This document shows, piece by piece, positions 1-12,496 of a stretch of DNA of 60,000 nt. The position numbers and the translations under genes were made by a program. Under the pieces are notes generated by a model. It searched no databases, had not been told where the DNA came from, and saw only the letters and a program-made list of their open reading frames with translations. Location: NCBI RefSeq assembly GCF_037975245.1, contig NC_092575.1, positions 15,544,310 through 15,604,309 of the forward strand, given 5' to 3'. Within the stretch, counting starts at the first letter, position 1. Each line of letters opens with the position of its first letter. The stretch comes from Apostichopus japonicus (Eukaryota; Echinodermata; Holothuroidea; Aspidochirotida; Stichopodidae).

Positions 1-350
1 AGACTGTGGATGCGACGCCTTCGCGCCATTCAACCCCATGGGCTCAACATTCAGGAAGGACGTGACTAAACTTTCTTTTCCTCCCCCCCCCCCCCCTTCT
101 ACAATCTCCCTTTTGATTTTGCCCTCTGTCAACCCTCTTCTCGTAGCCTTCTTCCACCTTTTTTCCCCACACATTTCTGTCTTTGTCCTTCTCTAGTTAA
201 CTCCCTATCCTCTTTCCTTAATCCTCTCTTTGTCCCTCTACAGTTTAACTCCTACCTCTCCTCTTTCTCATGTTTCCCTTTTGTGTCACCCCTGATCATT
301 AACCTGTCTGTATTCCGTGCGTGTAATTGTCCCTTCTGTCACTGTTTTAT
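1..350. repeat. CT-rich interspersed repeat, 5' part
   Basis: This is a pyrimidine-rich stretch with a C tract near 83-96. Positions 291-346 closely match 17847-17903 inside intron 2 of IgR-B (shared core cattaacctg, then tgtattc and tgtcccttctgt). The fuller copy in IgR-B intron 2 continues into a 3' part that appears separately at 9011-9105. No coding potential was seen. Confidence 0.6.
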
Positions 351-3142
351 TTTGCATTTTTGTCAGTCTTTAGACGACAACATGAATTGAAGAGTATATA
401 GAATATTGCAATTTGTTCCTTTTTAAAAAAAAAAATAGCCACTTAGATCAAAATCTTTGGAGTAAAAAGATATCTTTCATGGTTACAACAGGATGTTTTA
501 GTCGATTAAAAAGTTATTATATCGAAAAATGGAACATAAATTTAAATAATTTGATTTGAGAGCATTACTAATGATGATATTCAAATGGACAATAATTGCT
601 AACAACGTGCAAATGTGTGATTTTTCCTCATTTACAGCCTACAAACATAACAATCAATCTTAGATGTATCAAATTCCTCTCCAGTCTTTCAAAACCTTTC
701 GAGGGTGACGGAAAATGTCATTGACGACGTTTCTTTTCCGGGAAAGATAATAAGTATATGAGTAAGAGAGATTGGGACCTGGGATATAGATTTCCAAGTA
801 AGAAGATTAAAATAACTGTTGAATAATCAGCGTTGTCCAGTAAAGCAGTAAATGTCAACCAGTAGAGCAAATAAATTTTTCTGGAAGTTGGAAAACAGGT
901 TAAATTTATCATAGGCTTCTAGATAATAACAGTTATATCAATTTACCCGTTCTTGTAAACAGGTGATACCCGACGTGCAATTTTAGCATTTGACGGGATA
1001 CTTTATTGGCTAACGCAAAGAATTAGAACGTACCTGATATGCTTAGCGATAGAAATATATTTTCATGGTGCTTGAAGAGACTTTGGAGAATATAATTTGA
1101 TAACAAAGAAGTCGCTTAAGTTTTTAGCATCATCAATTTTTGAACCACAATGATGCACCTATAATAATAGGTAACAGGGAAGTGAAAGGCCTTTTAAATA
1201 TCATTAATCACTTTGCAAGGTACTCTCAATTTTACTACGACGCCTAGAAAAACTAAAATGCCAAACTAAAAAACTTGGAATTTTGATATCAAATGTAATA
1301 CTTTCTAGTTACAATTGTAGGAGATTTAATCACGTTAGGCGTAAATTTTTATATATATTAATACGAGTATGATGTAATTAATTGATCTTTGTCATTTGGT
1401 AATGTTTTTGTTTTTAAACACAAGGTATTGTAATTCATATCTCGTTCTATAAACGTGTATGTTTATGTTCATGTATACTGATTTGACTATGAAGCACTGC
1501 TCGCGAGCTTAGATGTAAAAATGCCATTTAATGATTTAACGGAAATTCTTACATCATTCTTACATCATCCAACCCACCAGGAAGGAGTGTTTTATAAATA
1601 ATTGTGATTCTGTTTTAGTTTTTAATTACTCCAAATAACAAATATTATATATATTTTGGGAATGTATGGCATTTAGCAAAAGATCACGATTTCTCGTTCT
1701 CTCAGCAATTTTACAAAACCAATCTTCCGTGTAAGATTACAATTGGTCAAAGCTAAGGTTTGTTCACCAAGTAAAGGTTAATAAGCGAGTACTGAAGAAG
1801 CGATTATCAACGTGTCGTCGCTTGGACACATTTCATAATGAACTAACTACTGCATCAGTTTAGGATATGTTTGAAATTTACTACAATAGTAAAAAGATAA
1901 AGTAACTGCAAAATCAGTATGGAATAGCATTGAAACGTTTTTTTATGAAAAAACAATTCACTCGTTAGTCTGAAGCTAGGCCCATCAAATAGTTGTTTGT
2001 GACTATTGTAAGACTTGATACAGGGGCTCGAACGAATGTTTTCATCATGTTAAAGTTGTAGCAAATAACATGTAAATTAATGATTTACAGACACTTATTA
2101 AAGCCTATACGTCAAAACAGTTGCAATTAATTTCTGAAAATATTTATGCGTTAGTAACAACTTTCAAGTTTGAGTTTGAACGTGGGAATATGGAAAGAGG
2201 AAGATCCGATCACACATAGCATTGACGTGCTTTGTTTTTGATAGTCAATTACGGGAATTGTTTAACTAATCTTTAGCTAATGGCGCCATTAAAGAACAAT
2301 GATTGACATTTTATTTTGCTTTCAATTCTTAGTATGTAAAATTTTGTTCCTTTTTTATTCTCTTTACAATTCCTGTCACTACTCGTCTTAGTGTAGCGTT
2401 TAATCACTGAGTCAACATTGAACTTAGTTCCAGACATTTACCAAAGGCAACATTTTAAGCGCTATCATTATAAGCGTAATCGTTACCGCATTTCAAAAAG
2501 TGTTTTTTCACCAGAAATTTCTTCAAAATGCTGGCGTTTTATAAACATTCATAAAGTGAACTGTTTACGGGAATGTTTATAATGTAGATAAAGATACGAT
2601 GAGGAATGGGGAAGCACATGATTTGTATGGAAATGGAATCCCTGTGGTCCTTGTCTTTCTGTAAATGTAAAGTATTTCCTAATATGTACAGTCAAGTAAT
2701 TCCCAGACACAACAACAGCAACTACCCTTTCTTTAAGGGACCTTAAGGAGGGGTAAGATTAATGTGCCTGCATGGACACGGTAGAAGAGGAATTGTATGA
2801 GGACGTTAGTACAAAAAGGGTTGGGTAAAATAAAATGCTATGATAAGCCATTTTTCTTTTTATATATATTCAATTTTGATTTCCCTTTTATAAATGATTT
2901 TGCTACAGGTACCTCTAAAATTTGCCATCTTTCGTTACTGAATGTTATAAATTAGAGCGCATAGGCCAATGAAAATGTACATGATATGTTTTTTTATAAA
3001 ATGAGGTCTTCTAATTCTCGTAAATTATCAAAGGAAACAAGGAAGACTTAGGAAGAGAGCGGTGTGACATTAGTTTCGCCTGGCACGGGCACTGACACGG
3101 GCACTGACACGGGAACGGGAACGGGAACGATCTGACTCTAGA
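341..3142 (+). repeat. Segmental duplication, arm 1 (about 2.8 kb)
   Basis: This arm aligns collinearly with 9086-12496. Many short runs are identical, for example the stretch containing gttattatatcga, the run ctcgttctctcagcaa and the end ggaaacaaggaagact. Small indels and substitutions are spread throughout, so the duplication is not recent. The segment corresponding to 10110-10745 of arm 2, which carries a decayed receptor-tail exon, is missing here at about 1350-1358. Short GC-rich repeats (units near gggcactgacac and gggaac, 3081-3130) differ in number between the arms. No open gene was found in this arm. Confidence 0.85.
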
Positions 3143-4229
3143 ACACCTTGAGTGAATAAAGCAAATGAAAGAATCCGTTAACTTACAAATGTGTGCAAAT
3201 TTGTGAAAGATTGATTATGTTGTAGATTGACTTTCAGTTTCTTCACCATCAACTTTCAAAACAAGTTTATCACAATGAACCATGCCTATTGTTAAATGAG
3301 CGGTGTCACTTTCATTTCTCACATGTCACTCAAGAATCTGACACATGTTAGCAGTTTAAAGGTCACCCAAGTACTTTTCTCGCGGTTCTATTTTAATTGT
3401 GTCCAGACATATATAAGGAGGAACAAAATTAAACCATTAACTTCGCAGAGGAGGGATGGCAGTACAACTTTAAAGTAGTTCTTTGGCAACGTTCACTCAC
3501 TACAGAGCGTTTAAACGCTTTCAAGCGAGGAAACGTTCTAACATTAAGAAAACAACTGCCCGAACAACAACAAATGTAAAGTCAGTGGGTTAACATGTTT
3601 CAAATGGTCCTTCATGCAATATGCTAAAGATATTGACAATTGTTACCTTACAGTTTAGAGCCAAAAACGCTTGAATTTGTTTCTATGATCATTTAGTTAT
3701 AATTGTTCGATACGGGGTAAACCTGCAAAATATCAGTGCCAAATATAATAACAGCTTTATGCTATAATACCTACTAATAACTTTCAAAATGAAACTATGA
3801 CTAGAATCGAGTAAAACGGACCTCATATGGGTTTGGAATGTCATATGTGTGTTATGGCAACTCCCAAAAAAAAAGCGAAAGTGTAAATAGCAAGCCCTAA
3901 CTATAGGTAATGTCAAAGTCCTTTGTTAGCGCAGTTGAAGTAGTGTTCAGTATTCTTTCACTTTATAAGTGATCAATTAAAATAAATATCGTCACTTAAT
4001 ACACGTTAACCGCTTGTAGTGTTGTCTTGTTAGGTTAAATGTGACTCCAAAAAAATTTGCTCCATGAGTATTATAGGAGCTTTTAGGTTCGGATTAGGTC
4101 ACAACATCCTAGACAGTTTTCCGCTGTGGAGTAACTATAGACTTTGTAAAACCACGTCACAACCTTATCATTTTAGTATTTCGTATTGAATCGTTTACTC
4201 TCTTTTTCAATGTGAAACTTTCCCACAAG
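3143..4229 (+). other. Upstream region of IgR-A, no gene seen
   Basis: AT-rich non-coding sequence between the duplication arm and the first coding exon of IgR-A. It should contain the promoter and 5' UTR, but I saw no convincing core element. Short open frames here lack family similarity and splice context. Confidence 0.5.
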
Positions 4230-6920
4230 ATGAATCTTGATACGCTGTTAGTTGTGTTTGTTGTTCCTACAATCAATTTTGGAAATGGAGACCAAAGCTA
4301 CTGCATGTCTCCGAACGACAACACGGATGTTATATATAGTGAACTTGAAGAAAATGTCACATTATCATGTCAAATCGAACGGTCTTGTGCACATGGATTA
4401 TGGCTAAATATAAATACAAGTACTTGGATGAGTAAAGACACAGATCATTGTGATCAAGGACACGTTGTTGTGACCAACGATTATAAAAAATATTTAACTG
4501 TAAATTTGCTAACTATTTCTAATATTTCAAATGACTTATTCGGTATTTATGAATGCCTTTGTCAGACACGGCATGGACAATACGAAACTGTATCCTGCTT
4601 TCATATTAAGGTGAAAGCGACATGCCGTCTAGTCTTTTACAAAAATGGTGTTGAAAATGTAAGTTGAGATTGCTATGTTTCTATGTTTTTATATATTTGT
4701 ATAGTAAGAAATAATCATTCATCAGTCTAATAACATGAAATGTCTCAATACGTGTTTGCTGATGAATTTCGAAAAAGAAATCCGAAGAAGATTCCATATT
4801 TGTTATTCTAAATGCACTCTGATCAGATGGGTTTAATGGAGAAAATCTCTCGCAATCGAAAAAAAGAAATGTATTTTCTGTTGCCGTTATGGCGCGAACG
4901 ATTTACCGTAAAATCACTGCGACCGTCATGCCAGTATGTTCATTACACAAATATAAACAAAATAGTTTACACATTCGACCCAATCAAGATATCAACGCAG
5001 TCCTATACTCATATCATCTACTTTTTACAATTCCACGGATGAAACGTCTGAAAACACTTGTTTAATTATTACAATTGAAGGAAATGATACAATATTGCAA
5101 GCTACATCGGTAAGACCGAGAGAAAGGTACAAGAGCATGGACCTAGCCACGAAAGAAAAAGTAAGCCTAGGCCTAACGTGCATAAACATAATAGGGAGAT
5201 TGCTTGACGCATGATCTGTTGGACGGGGCTTTCAAATTTTGATTAAAGTTTGTAGAATCTACGGACTCGTTAATTATTCTGGCGAAGTTTATTCAGCTCA
5301 AAATTTTTAACGACAGAGAACTTGATTAAAAATAAATAAATATTGATATGAAAATTACATAGCACAGTGTCATTTCACTGACCTTTTAGTAAAATAAGCA
5401 GGAAAGGTAGAAGTTTAAATTTGACAAACACTTACTGAGACTTTTCTTTGCTCTGGATATTGCACAATGTTCTCTTAGAAGGTTCAACTTACTAACATAA
5501 GAAAATTACCAATAACTTTTTTTTCAAAAGAAAAGAAAGCTACTTAATATATTTATAATATACAGCGATCCGATATATGTGATGCTAAATCTCTTAAGCC
5601 TAATTGGAACCTTTTTAACTTTATAATTCCGTGGCGTTCTGAGTTGCCTTTGTAATCAACTTTAGGGAAATTGTATATAGCTGTTCACCTTTGTAACATT
5701 TTGTGTTCCTTATTTTTAAATTTAATATTATTATACGTCTTTCAAGTGTAGTATTGTTTACGAGTTCTTGTATTGTTTCCATACAACATCCTATAGCATT
5801 AACAAACGATTTCTTTGTACATAGATTATCATGTCTGGATCTGTGCCTGGACAAATTGATGTTCACTTGAACGACAATGTAAGTGTGAATTGTCTTGACG
5901 GACTAAAGATGAGAACAAACTGCGGCGACGGAGGTATGTGTATGTTAAACCCCTCATGTAACCGAATCACAATATGTCACGCTAAAGGAATGTTGTTCTT
6001 CCAATTCAGCCATAACATTCATTCGAGAATGTTTATCAAAGAGATCAGAACACTAAATTGTTAATGATTTATTCTCGTCATCTGTTGAATGATAAAATAA
6101 TACTTCATGATGCACCACTGAAGGTGACTAGCATTTTAACCGAAGTGTATTCAGCTTGCCAATATAACGTAGAAGTAATATCATTTTTTCTATTACAGGT
6201 GTTGAAAATGTTTCGATTACCAACCCACATAATAATTGCTTCTTCCGCTGTCGACTCAATCAGCACTGTAAAGTGAAGGTAGTCTTGAAAGTTGTGACAC
6301 ATCGAATGTTAACTACAGACATGCAATTTGGTGGCATTTTCCGTACAGGAGAGCCTGTCATCGATAAACCATATATTTCGACGGCTCCAGAAGTGGTACC
6401 TGGGACATCTAGCACAAACACTTCTAACCTTCGATCTGCAACAAATAACAGTATAATTGTCATAATAATACTTGCAGTTATAGTCGTAATTCTCCTTATC
6501 ATAGTACTTGTTTTAATGGGTTATTATGTTAAATGCCGACCGATTGTAATGCCGATCGAGAATATGACTTGGTTAAGGGACAATTACAATGTTACTGTTA
6601 CCAGACAGCCATGTAGGGACGAAGAAGAGAGGCAGTCTGTTTGTCTGACATCCATTGTCCATATTACTAAAGATCAGGATGAAAATAAGGATAACGATAC
6701 TGATAAAGAGTTGTCGTCAGACAACTTTCATTTGGATGAAACAAATCGTGAACTGGATAACTCTAACACAATATGTGAACATCAAGAAAAGGAAGAAGTC
6801 TGTGGCAAGATCGAAATGGACGACCAGAAATCAATCGATTCCTCCTTCTTCTCGAGTGATGATACTGATGGCGAAAGTACAGGTTCATACCTATTTCATG
6901 AATATGATGTTGTTTACTGA
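4230..6920 (+). CDS. IgR-A: Ig-like cysteine-rich type I membrane protein, acidic cytoplasmic tail
   Basis: Three exons join in frame: 4230-4658, 5825-5933 and 6199-6920 (1260 nt, 419 residues); donors are gtaagt and gtatgt and acceptors are catag and tacag. The start is ATG 4230; an upstream GTG at 4212 in the same frame is not credible. Residues 1-20 look like a signal peptide. Domain 1 is V-like: C47, C53, W58 and the F-strand pattern D102-G105-Y107-C109, with an extra C111. Domain 2 has cysteines around exon 2 (VNCLDG, TNCGDG) and exon 3 (NNCFFRC, QHCKVKV). A Ser/Thr stalk leads to one hydrophobic helix (about 265-287). The 132-residue tail is Asp/Glu/Ser-rich and ends EYDVVY, a possible SH2-docking YxxV. 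Paralogues lie at 16135 and 22741 with the same exon phases. A cell-surface recognition role is inferred from architecture only; no named family was recognised. Confidence 0.8.
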
Positions 6921-8540
6921 AACATGATATTAGCTTCCTTTATTTTCAGGACATTAATGTTCCACTTTGTTAGATGATTGGAAAGTTTAGAGCAATGCTT
7001 AGGTATGAGGGAATACAAATTATTGTTATTAACATTGTGTCATATAATGGAAAATATATATGTTCATCGGCATCTATGTAATGTATGAAGATGCAAAGAT
7101 CAGGAGAATTTAGCAGTTATACGAAAGTTTGTAAACCACTCAACATTTTTTTGTTAATGTACGACAATTTAACAAATGTATAAATATGCATTCTTTACGC
7201 ACTTTTATGAATAACTGTTAAGTTATCAGTTTTACGAGAACTCTTACAGGAGAATATCATGAAATATATATGAAAATTATTGGTGCTTTTTGCCAATATT
7301 TCTGCCTAGTATTATAGATTTTACCACAGTTTGTAAGAAGTATATTAAATGAAATTAAAAATAGCTGTTTGCTTTCAATGTTGATGTACAATCATTTAAT
7401 CAATTCGATAAGTTTCCTTTACAATTCGACTCACACATGCATTTCAGATTTGATTAGCTACTAGACGAGTATATCATTCGAAAAGTGCTCTGTTATTTGA
7501 AATGATTCTACGCCAATCAGCCATATTCTTTTGGAAATTGTATCTGAAATATCATCGCCAACTTAATCAACATGTCCTTTGTGGAAGTCGTTTCTAATTT
7601 TTGGAGTTGCTACAATTGACAGCAAGTCTGAGACGTCAAACTGTTTGTGAAGCATTTTCAACAAACCGAAAAAATATCAAACAAGGTAATTTTTTTGCCG
7701 TTCTCTTTTTACTGGGATGTCCAGAACATAAAACCCTCAATGTTCATATTTTTCATTCAGAAACTTACCAAGCAAATTCCATTGTATGATATTTGTGTGT
7801 TAAAATACAATCATGTGTTTCTGAGTACGAACATGAAAAGTAAAACTGAAAGCAATTAAACAGGTTTTCGCCTGCTTTCATTGACGTCAGGAGCTTAAAC
7901 TTAGAGTTTCACTTAGTAATATAAAATGCGTTTTAATAGAGAACAAAAAGCTAGTTTAACAGGTTTCACATTGCTAAATATATGAAGATTCGGTGAAATG
8001 CGATACTTAACAAATGCCTATTTGAAAACCAGTTTGTAAGATAAACTATCGTTACAATACGCACAGTTTTCCGGTAGAAGTTTTCCAACGACATAGAACA
8101 AATGTTTACTGAGTGACTATGTAATAGAACATAACTATACTGCAATATACTCAAACGACGACGAACAGAGTCAAAATAGCCTCATTGAACGGGGAAATTA
8201 AGATCCATGCAAACATCACATCGATATATTTACCTTGCTGACGGATTTGGGATCGAGGAGCTAATACAACAGTTGGAAGGTATATGAGTGATTCCTTTTT
8301 ATTTTAATAATTAATTTATGACTCATCGAGTCTATCGTAAAATGGTGCTAAGTGCATAGTTCGCTTTAGGGTAGGCTAAAACCGTTCGATTTGTTTGTGA
8401 TTCATAAGTATGACAGGTCAACCAGTTTTGAAAGCACGGTAGGATAATTCTTGGACTCACCGAAATATTGAGTAAGTATGTCTACTAGACATTCCGCAAT
8501 GTTCTTACTTCCTTTGTAGGCTTCTCATAGAATACCCAAT
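6921..8540 (+). other. IgR-A 3' UTR/intergenic, no gene seen
   Basis: AT-rich sequence after the IgR-A stop. It presumably begins with the 3' UTR, but no polyadenylation signal stands out. No exon of the receptor family or other coding sequence was recognised on either strand. Confidence 0.5.
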
Positions 8541-8683
8541 TTCGCTCTATTTGTTGAAATTCAATTTGGGATGTCTAACGTCTTTAGAGGGAAGCCATAC
8601 ATACATATTCTTGGTAAAGCATCCATTGCAATAGACAGGATATATACGTAAAATCATAGGCTTCGACCCAGTGTGTGAATTAC

Positions 8684-8717
<34 letters not shown>

Positions 8718-9085
8718 CCTATATATACATACATAATAGGTAAGTGATTGAAAGTAAAACAGCCAATGTTTGGTTTTTGCAGTGCTTTCGAGCAAAACTA
8801 GCTCTTATTCAGTGCATGATCACCGAAAGTGACAAGGAGAAGCAGGAATTGAAACTATTTTATAGAGGATAGTGTCGGCATGGTTGTAAAGTCAAAGCGA
8901 CTTACTGATTTCTGCTGAAATCAGAAGAGATCAGATTTCCTGCAGAAATGTGTCTCTTCTTTTACTGTAACATGTCATTCAGCCTCCGGAAAAAAAATCT
9001 CGTTAGGATCGAAACGTCAGGCCCTCTTAATGTTACATATTCTCTCACACAGGCTCTATATTGGTAATAAGCAGTTTGCTAACAG
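8541..9085. repeat. Interspersed repeat block with AT microsatellite and hairpins
   Basis: It contains an (AT)n run at 8686-8714. A perfect hairpin lies at 8905-8924: 8-bp arms ctgatttc and gaaatcag around tgct. From 9011 (gaaacgtcagg) to 9105 the sequence matches 17920-18012 in IgR-B intron 2. The block looks like part of a transposable element, but no reverse transcriptase or terminal repeat was found to classify it. Confidence 0.5.
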
Positions 9086-10334
9086 TGTTATTTTATTTCG
9101 AATTGTTATCAGTCTGTAAAGGACAACATAAAATTTGAATGAAAAGTGTAGAATATTGCAATGTGTACGTCTTAAAAAGAAATCAGCCACTTAGATCAAA
9201 ATCTTTGGAGTAGAAAGATATCTTTTATGATTACAACAGGATGTTTTAGTCGATTTAAAAGTTATTATATCGACAAAATGGAACATAAATTTAAATAATT
9301 TGATTTGAGAGCATTACTTGATTACTTACATCAAATGGACAATCATTGCTTGCAACGTGATTTTTGATTTACAGCCTACAAACATAACTTTCAATCTTAG
9401 ATGTATCAAATTCCTCTCCAGTCTTTCAAAACTTTTCGAGGGATTTACACGGAAAATTTAATTGACTACGTTTCTTACCCGGGAAAGATAATAAGTATAT
9501 GAGTAGTAGAGACAATGACTTAGGATGTAGATTTCCAAGCAAGAAAATTAAACTGACTGTTGAATAATCAGCGTTGTCCAGTAAACCAGTTGAAACGTCT
9601 TCCAGTAGAGCAAATACATTTTTCTAGAAGTTTGGAGAACAGGTTAAATTTATCATCGGCTTCTAGATAATAAAAATTATATCAATTTACCGGTTCTTGT
9701 AAACAGGTGATACCCGACGTGCAATTTTAGCTTTTGACGGGATACTTTATTGGCTAATGCAAAGGATTAGAACGTATATACGTACTTGATTGGCTTAGCG
9801 ATAGAAATATATACATATTTTCATGGTGCTTGAAGAGACTTTGGAGAATATAATTTGATAACAAAGAAGTTGCTTAAGTCTTTAGCATCATCAATTTTTT
9901 AACCACAATGATGTACCTATAATTATAGTAACAGGGAAGTTAATGGTCTTTAAATATCATTAATCACTTTGCAAGTACTATCAATTTTACTACGACGCCT
10001 GGACAAACTAAAATGCCAAACTAAAATAACTTGAAATTATGATATCAAATGTAATACTTTTTAGTTACAATTGCAGGAAATTTAATCACGTTAGATGTGA
10101 ATTTTTATTTTGTGTCATCTTATCGTCATTATACTTGTAGTTATTCCAGTGTTGTTTCTAATCAAACATTTTGTTTTGTTACGAATTATTTTTAAGTCAT
10201 GCAAGCATATTCTACGAATGAAAGTAGACATTGTTTAATAATATTACGGTGTCATAGTTACAAAAAATAGTGTTCCTAAAACGCCTACCAATCTCGATGG
10301 AAGGGTTGAAGGGGCCCTTTCAAAGAACAATCTA

Positions 10335-10765
10335 TTTTTCTCACCTCCTTCGTCCATGTTACTGACAAGCAGAATAACAAAAAAGCTTTTAAAGAACTTT
10401 GCTTGCTTTTAAAGAACTTTCTCCTGGATGCATCAAACTGCGCGTTTGATTGCTTTATCAAAAGACGGAAGTGTTGCCAATATTTAAATGGATGATAAAG
10501 TCCCAATCGAAATAGCTCCCTCCTTCGTCCATGTTACTGACAAGCAGGATAATAAAAAAGCTTTTAAAGAACTTTGCTTGCTTTTAAAGAACTTTCTCCT
10601 GGATGCATCAAACTGCGCGTTTGATTGCTTTATCAAAAGACGGAAAGACGGAAGTGTTGCCAATATTTAAATGGATGATAAAGTCCCTCCTCTCTTGTGA
10701 CGATACCGATGATGGAAATACAGGTTCATAGTACGTACTATATGTATGCGAGTATGATGTAATTC
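10335..10765 (+). pseudogene. Decayed copy of an IgR-A-type cytoplasmic-tail exon
   Basis: The frame beginning at 10488 gives MDDKVPIEIAPSFVHVTDKQ. This resembles two places in the IgR-A tail: MDDQKSIDSS, and SIVHITKDQDEN followed by KEL and NFHLDETN. At 10695-10730 DNA close to the IgR-A end (gataccgatg, acaggttcata) is followed at once by a stop. Stops interrupt the relic, the order is scrambled by a tandem duplication, and no domain 1 or 2 exon lies nearby. It is therefore a tail-exon pseudogene from a lost fourth member. A possible membrane-segment remnant at 10115-10165 is much weaker. Being absent from arm 1, it dates from before or between the duplication and deletion events. Confidence 0.65.
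10344..10690 (+). repeat. About 175-bp tandem duplication inside the tail relic
   Basis: Two adjacent, almost identical units start at about 10344 and 10519, each beginning ctccttcgtccatgttactg and ending near gatgataaagtccc. The second unit has a few changes, including a short duplication of gacgga. The high identity makes this duplication younger than the surrounding 3-kb duplication. Confidence 0.9.
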
Positions 10766-12496
10766 CTTGATTCTTGGCATTTGGTAATGTTTCTGTTTTT
10801 AAACAAAAGGTATTTCAATTCATATCTCGTTCTATAAACGAATATACTGTGTTATGTGCATGTGTACGGACGTAACTATATAAAGCACTTACTCGTGAGC
10901 TTAGATGTAAAAAAGACATTTAATTATTTAACGGAAATTCTTACATGTGGATAACATCATTCAAACGCTTCAGGAGTGTTTATATAATTATGATTCTATT
11001 TTAGTTTTGATCATTCGAAATTACAAATATTATTTATATTTTGGGAATGCATTTAGCAAAAGATCACGATTTCTCGTTCTCTCAGCAATTTTACAAAACC
11101 AAATCTTCCGTGTAAGATTACAATTGGTCAATGCTAAGGTTTGTTCACCCAGTTAAGGTTAATAGACGAGTACTGAAGAAGCGGTTCTCAACGTGTCGTC
11201 GCTTTGACACATTTCATAATGTACTAACTAGTACATCAGTCTAGGATATGTTTCAAATTTACTACAATAATAAAAAAGATAACAGTAACTGCAAACTTAG
11301 TATGGAATGGCATTGAAACGTTTTTTTATGAAAAAACAATTCACTCGTTAGTCTGAAGCTAGGCCAATAAAATAGTTGTTTGTGACCATTGTAAGATTGG
11401 ACACAGGGGCTCGAACGAATGTTGAGATGTAGCAAATAACATGTAAATTTATGATTAACAGACACTTATTAAAGCCTACGTCAAAACAGTTGCAATTACT
11501 TTCTGAAAAAATTTATGCGTTAGTAACAACTTTCAAGTTTCAGTTTGAACGTGGGAATATGGAAAGATAAAGAACACAATCACTCAACTCATTGACGTGT
11601 TTTGTTTTTAATGTCAATTACGGGAATTGTTTAACTAATGGCTAGTTAATGGCGCTATTAAAGAACAATGATTGACATTTTATTTTGCTTTCAATTCTTA
11701 ATATGTAAAATTTTGTTCATTTTATTCTCTGTACAAATCCTGTCACTACTCGTCTTAATGTAGCGTTTAATCACTGAGTCATTCTAACTGACATTGAACT
11801 TAGTTCCAGACATTCACCAAAGGTAACATTTTAGGCGCTATCATTTTAAGCGTAATCGTTTCCGCATTGCAACAAGCTTTTTTTTACACCAGGAAATTAC
11901 TTCGAAATGCTGGCGTTTTATAAACATTCATAAAGTGAACTGTTTACGGGAATGTTTGTAATGCAGATAAATATACGGTGAGGAATAGGGGAAGCACATA
12001 ATTTTTACCGGAGTGGAATTCATATGGTCCTTGTCTTTCTGTAAATGTAAAGTACTTCCTAAAATGTAGGCCTACAGTCAAGTAATTCCCAGAAACATTA
12101 ACAACAACACCAACTACCAATTTTTCAGGCAACCTTAATGAGAGGTAAGACTAATGTGCTTGCATGGACACGGGTAGAAGAGGAATTGTATGGGGACGTT
12201 AGCAAAAAATGGTTGGGTAAAATAAAATGCAATGTAAAGCCACCTTTTTAAATATATATTCTTTGGTTTCCCTTTCATAAATAATTTTGCTACAGGTTCC
12301 TATAATTTAGCCATCAGTCGTTACTGAATGTTATCAATTAGAGCACATTAGCCAATGTAAAATGTACATATGTCTCATAAAATATGAGGTCGTCTCATTC
12401 TTGTAAAATATCAAAGGAAACAAGGAAGACTTCGAGAACAGAGCCAGGTGATATAAGTTTCGCCTGGCACGGGCACGGGCACGATCTGACTCTAGA

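Larger units (their letters stand above)
9086..12496 (+). repeat. Segmental duplication, arm 2 (about 3.4 kb)
   Basis: Collinear with 341-3142 and in the same orientation. It is longer because it keeps about 640 bp (10110-10745) holding a decayed receptor-tail exon and an internal tandem duplication. Both arms end with the GC-rich tract containing gcctggcacgggcac and the run ctgactctaga. Apart from the receptor relic it has no coding sequence. Confidence 0.85.

Noticed and set aside
4212-4229. GTG start extending IgR-A by six codons
   Set aside because: Animal genes start at ATG. ATG 4230 directly begins a good signal peptide.
8990-9030. Penelope-like element with hammerhead ribozyme (suggested by gaaacgtcagg)
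   Set aside because: I could not find the conserved ctgatga segment or a consistent stem II, and no Penelope-type reverse transcriptase is nearby.
10488-10670. Sixty-residue open frame as a small gene
   Set aside because: It is one reading of a tandemly duplicated receptor-tail relic with stops around it and no start or splice context of its own.
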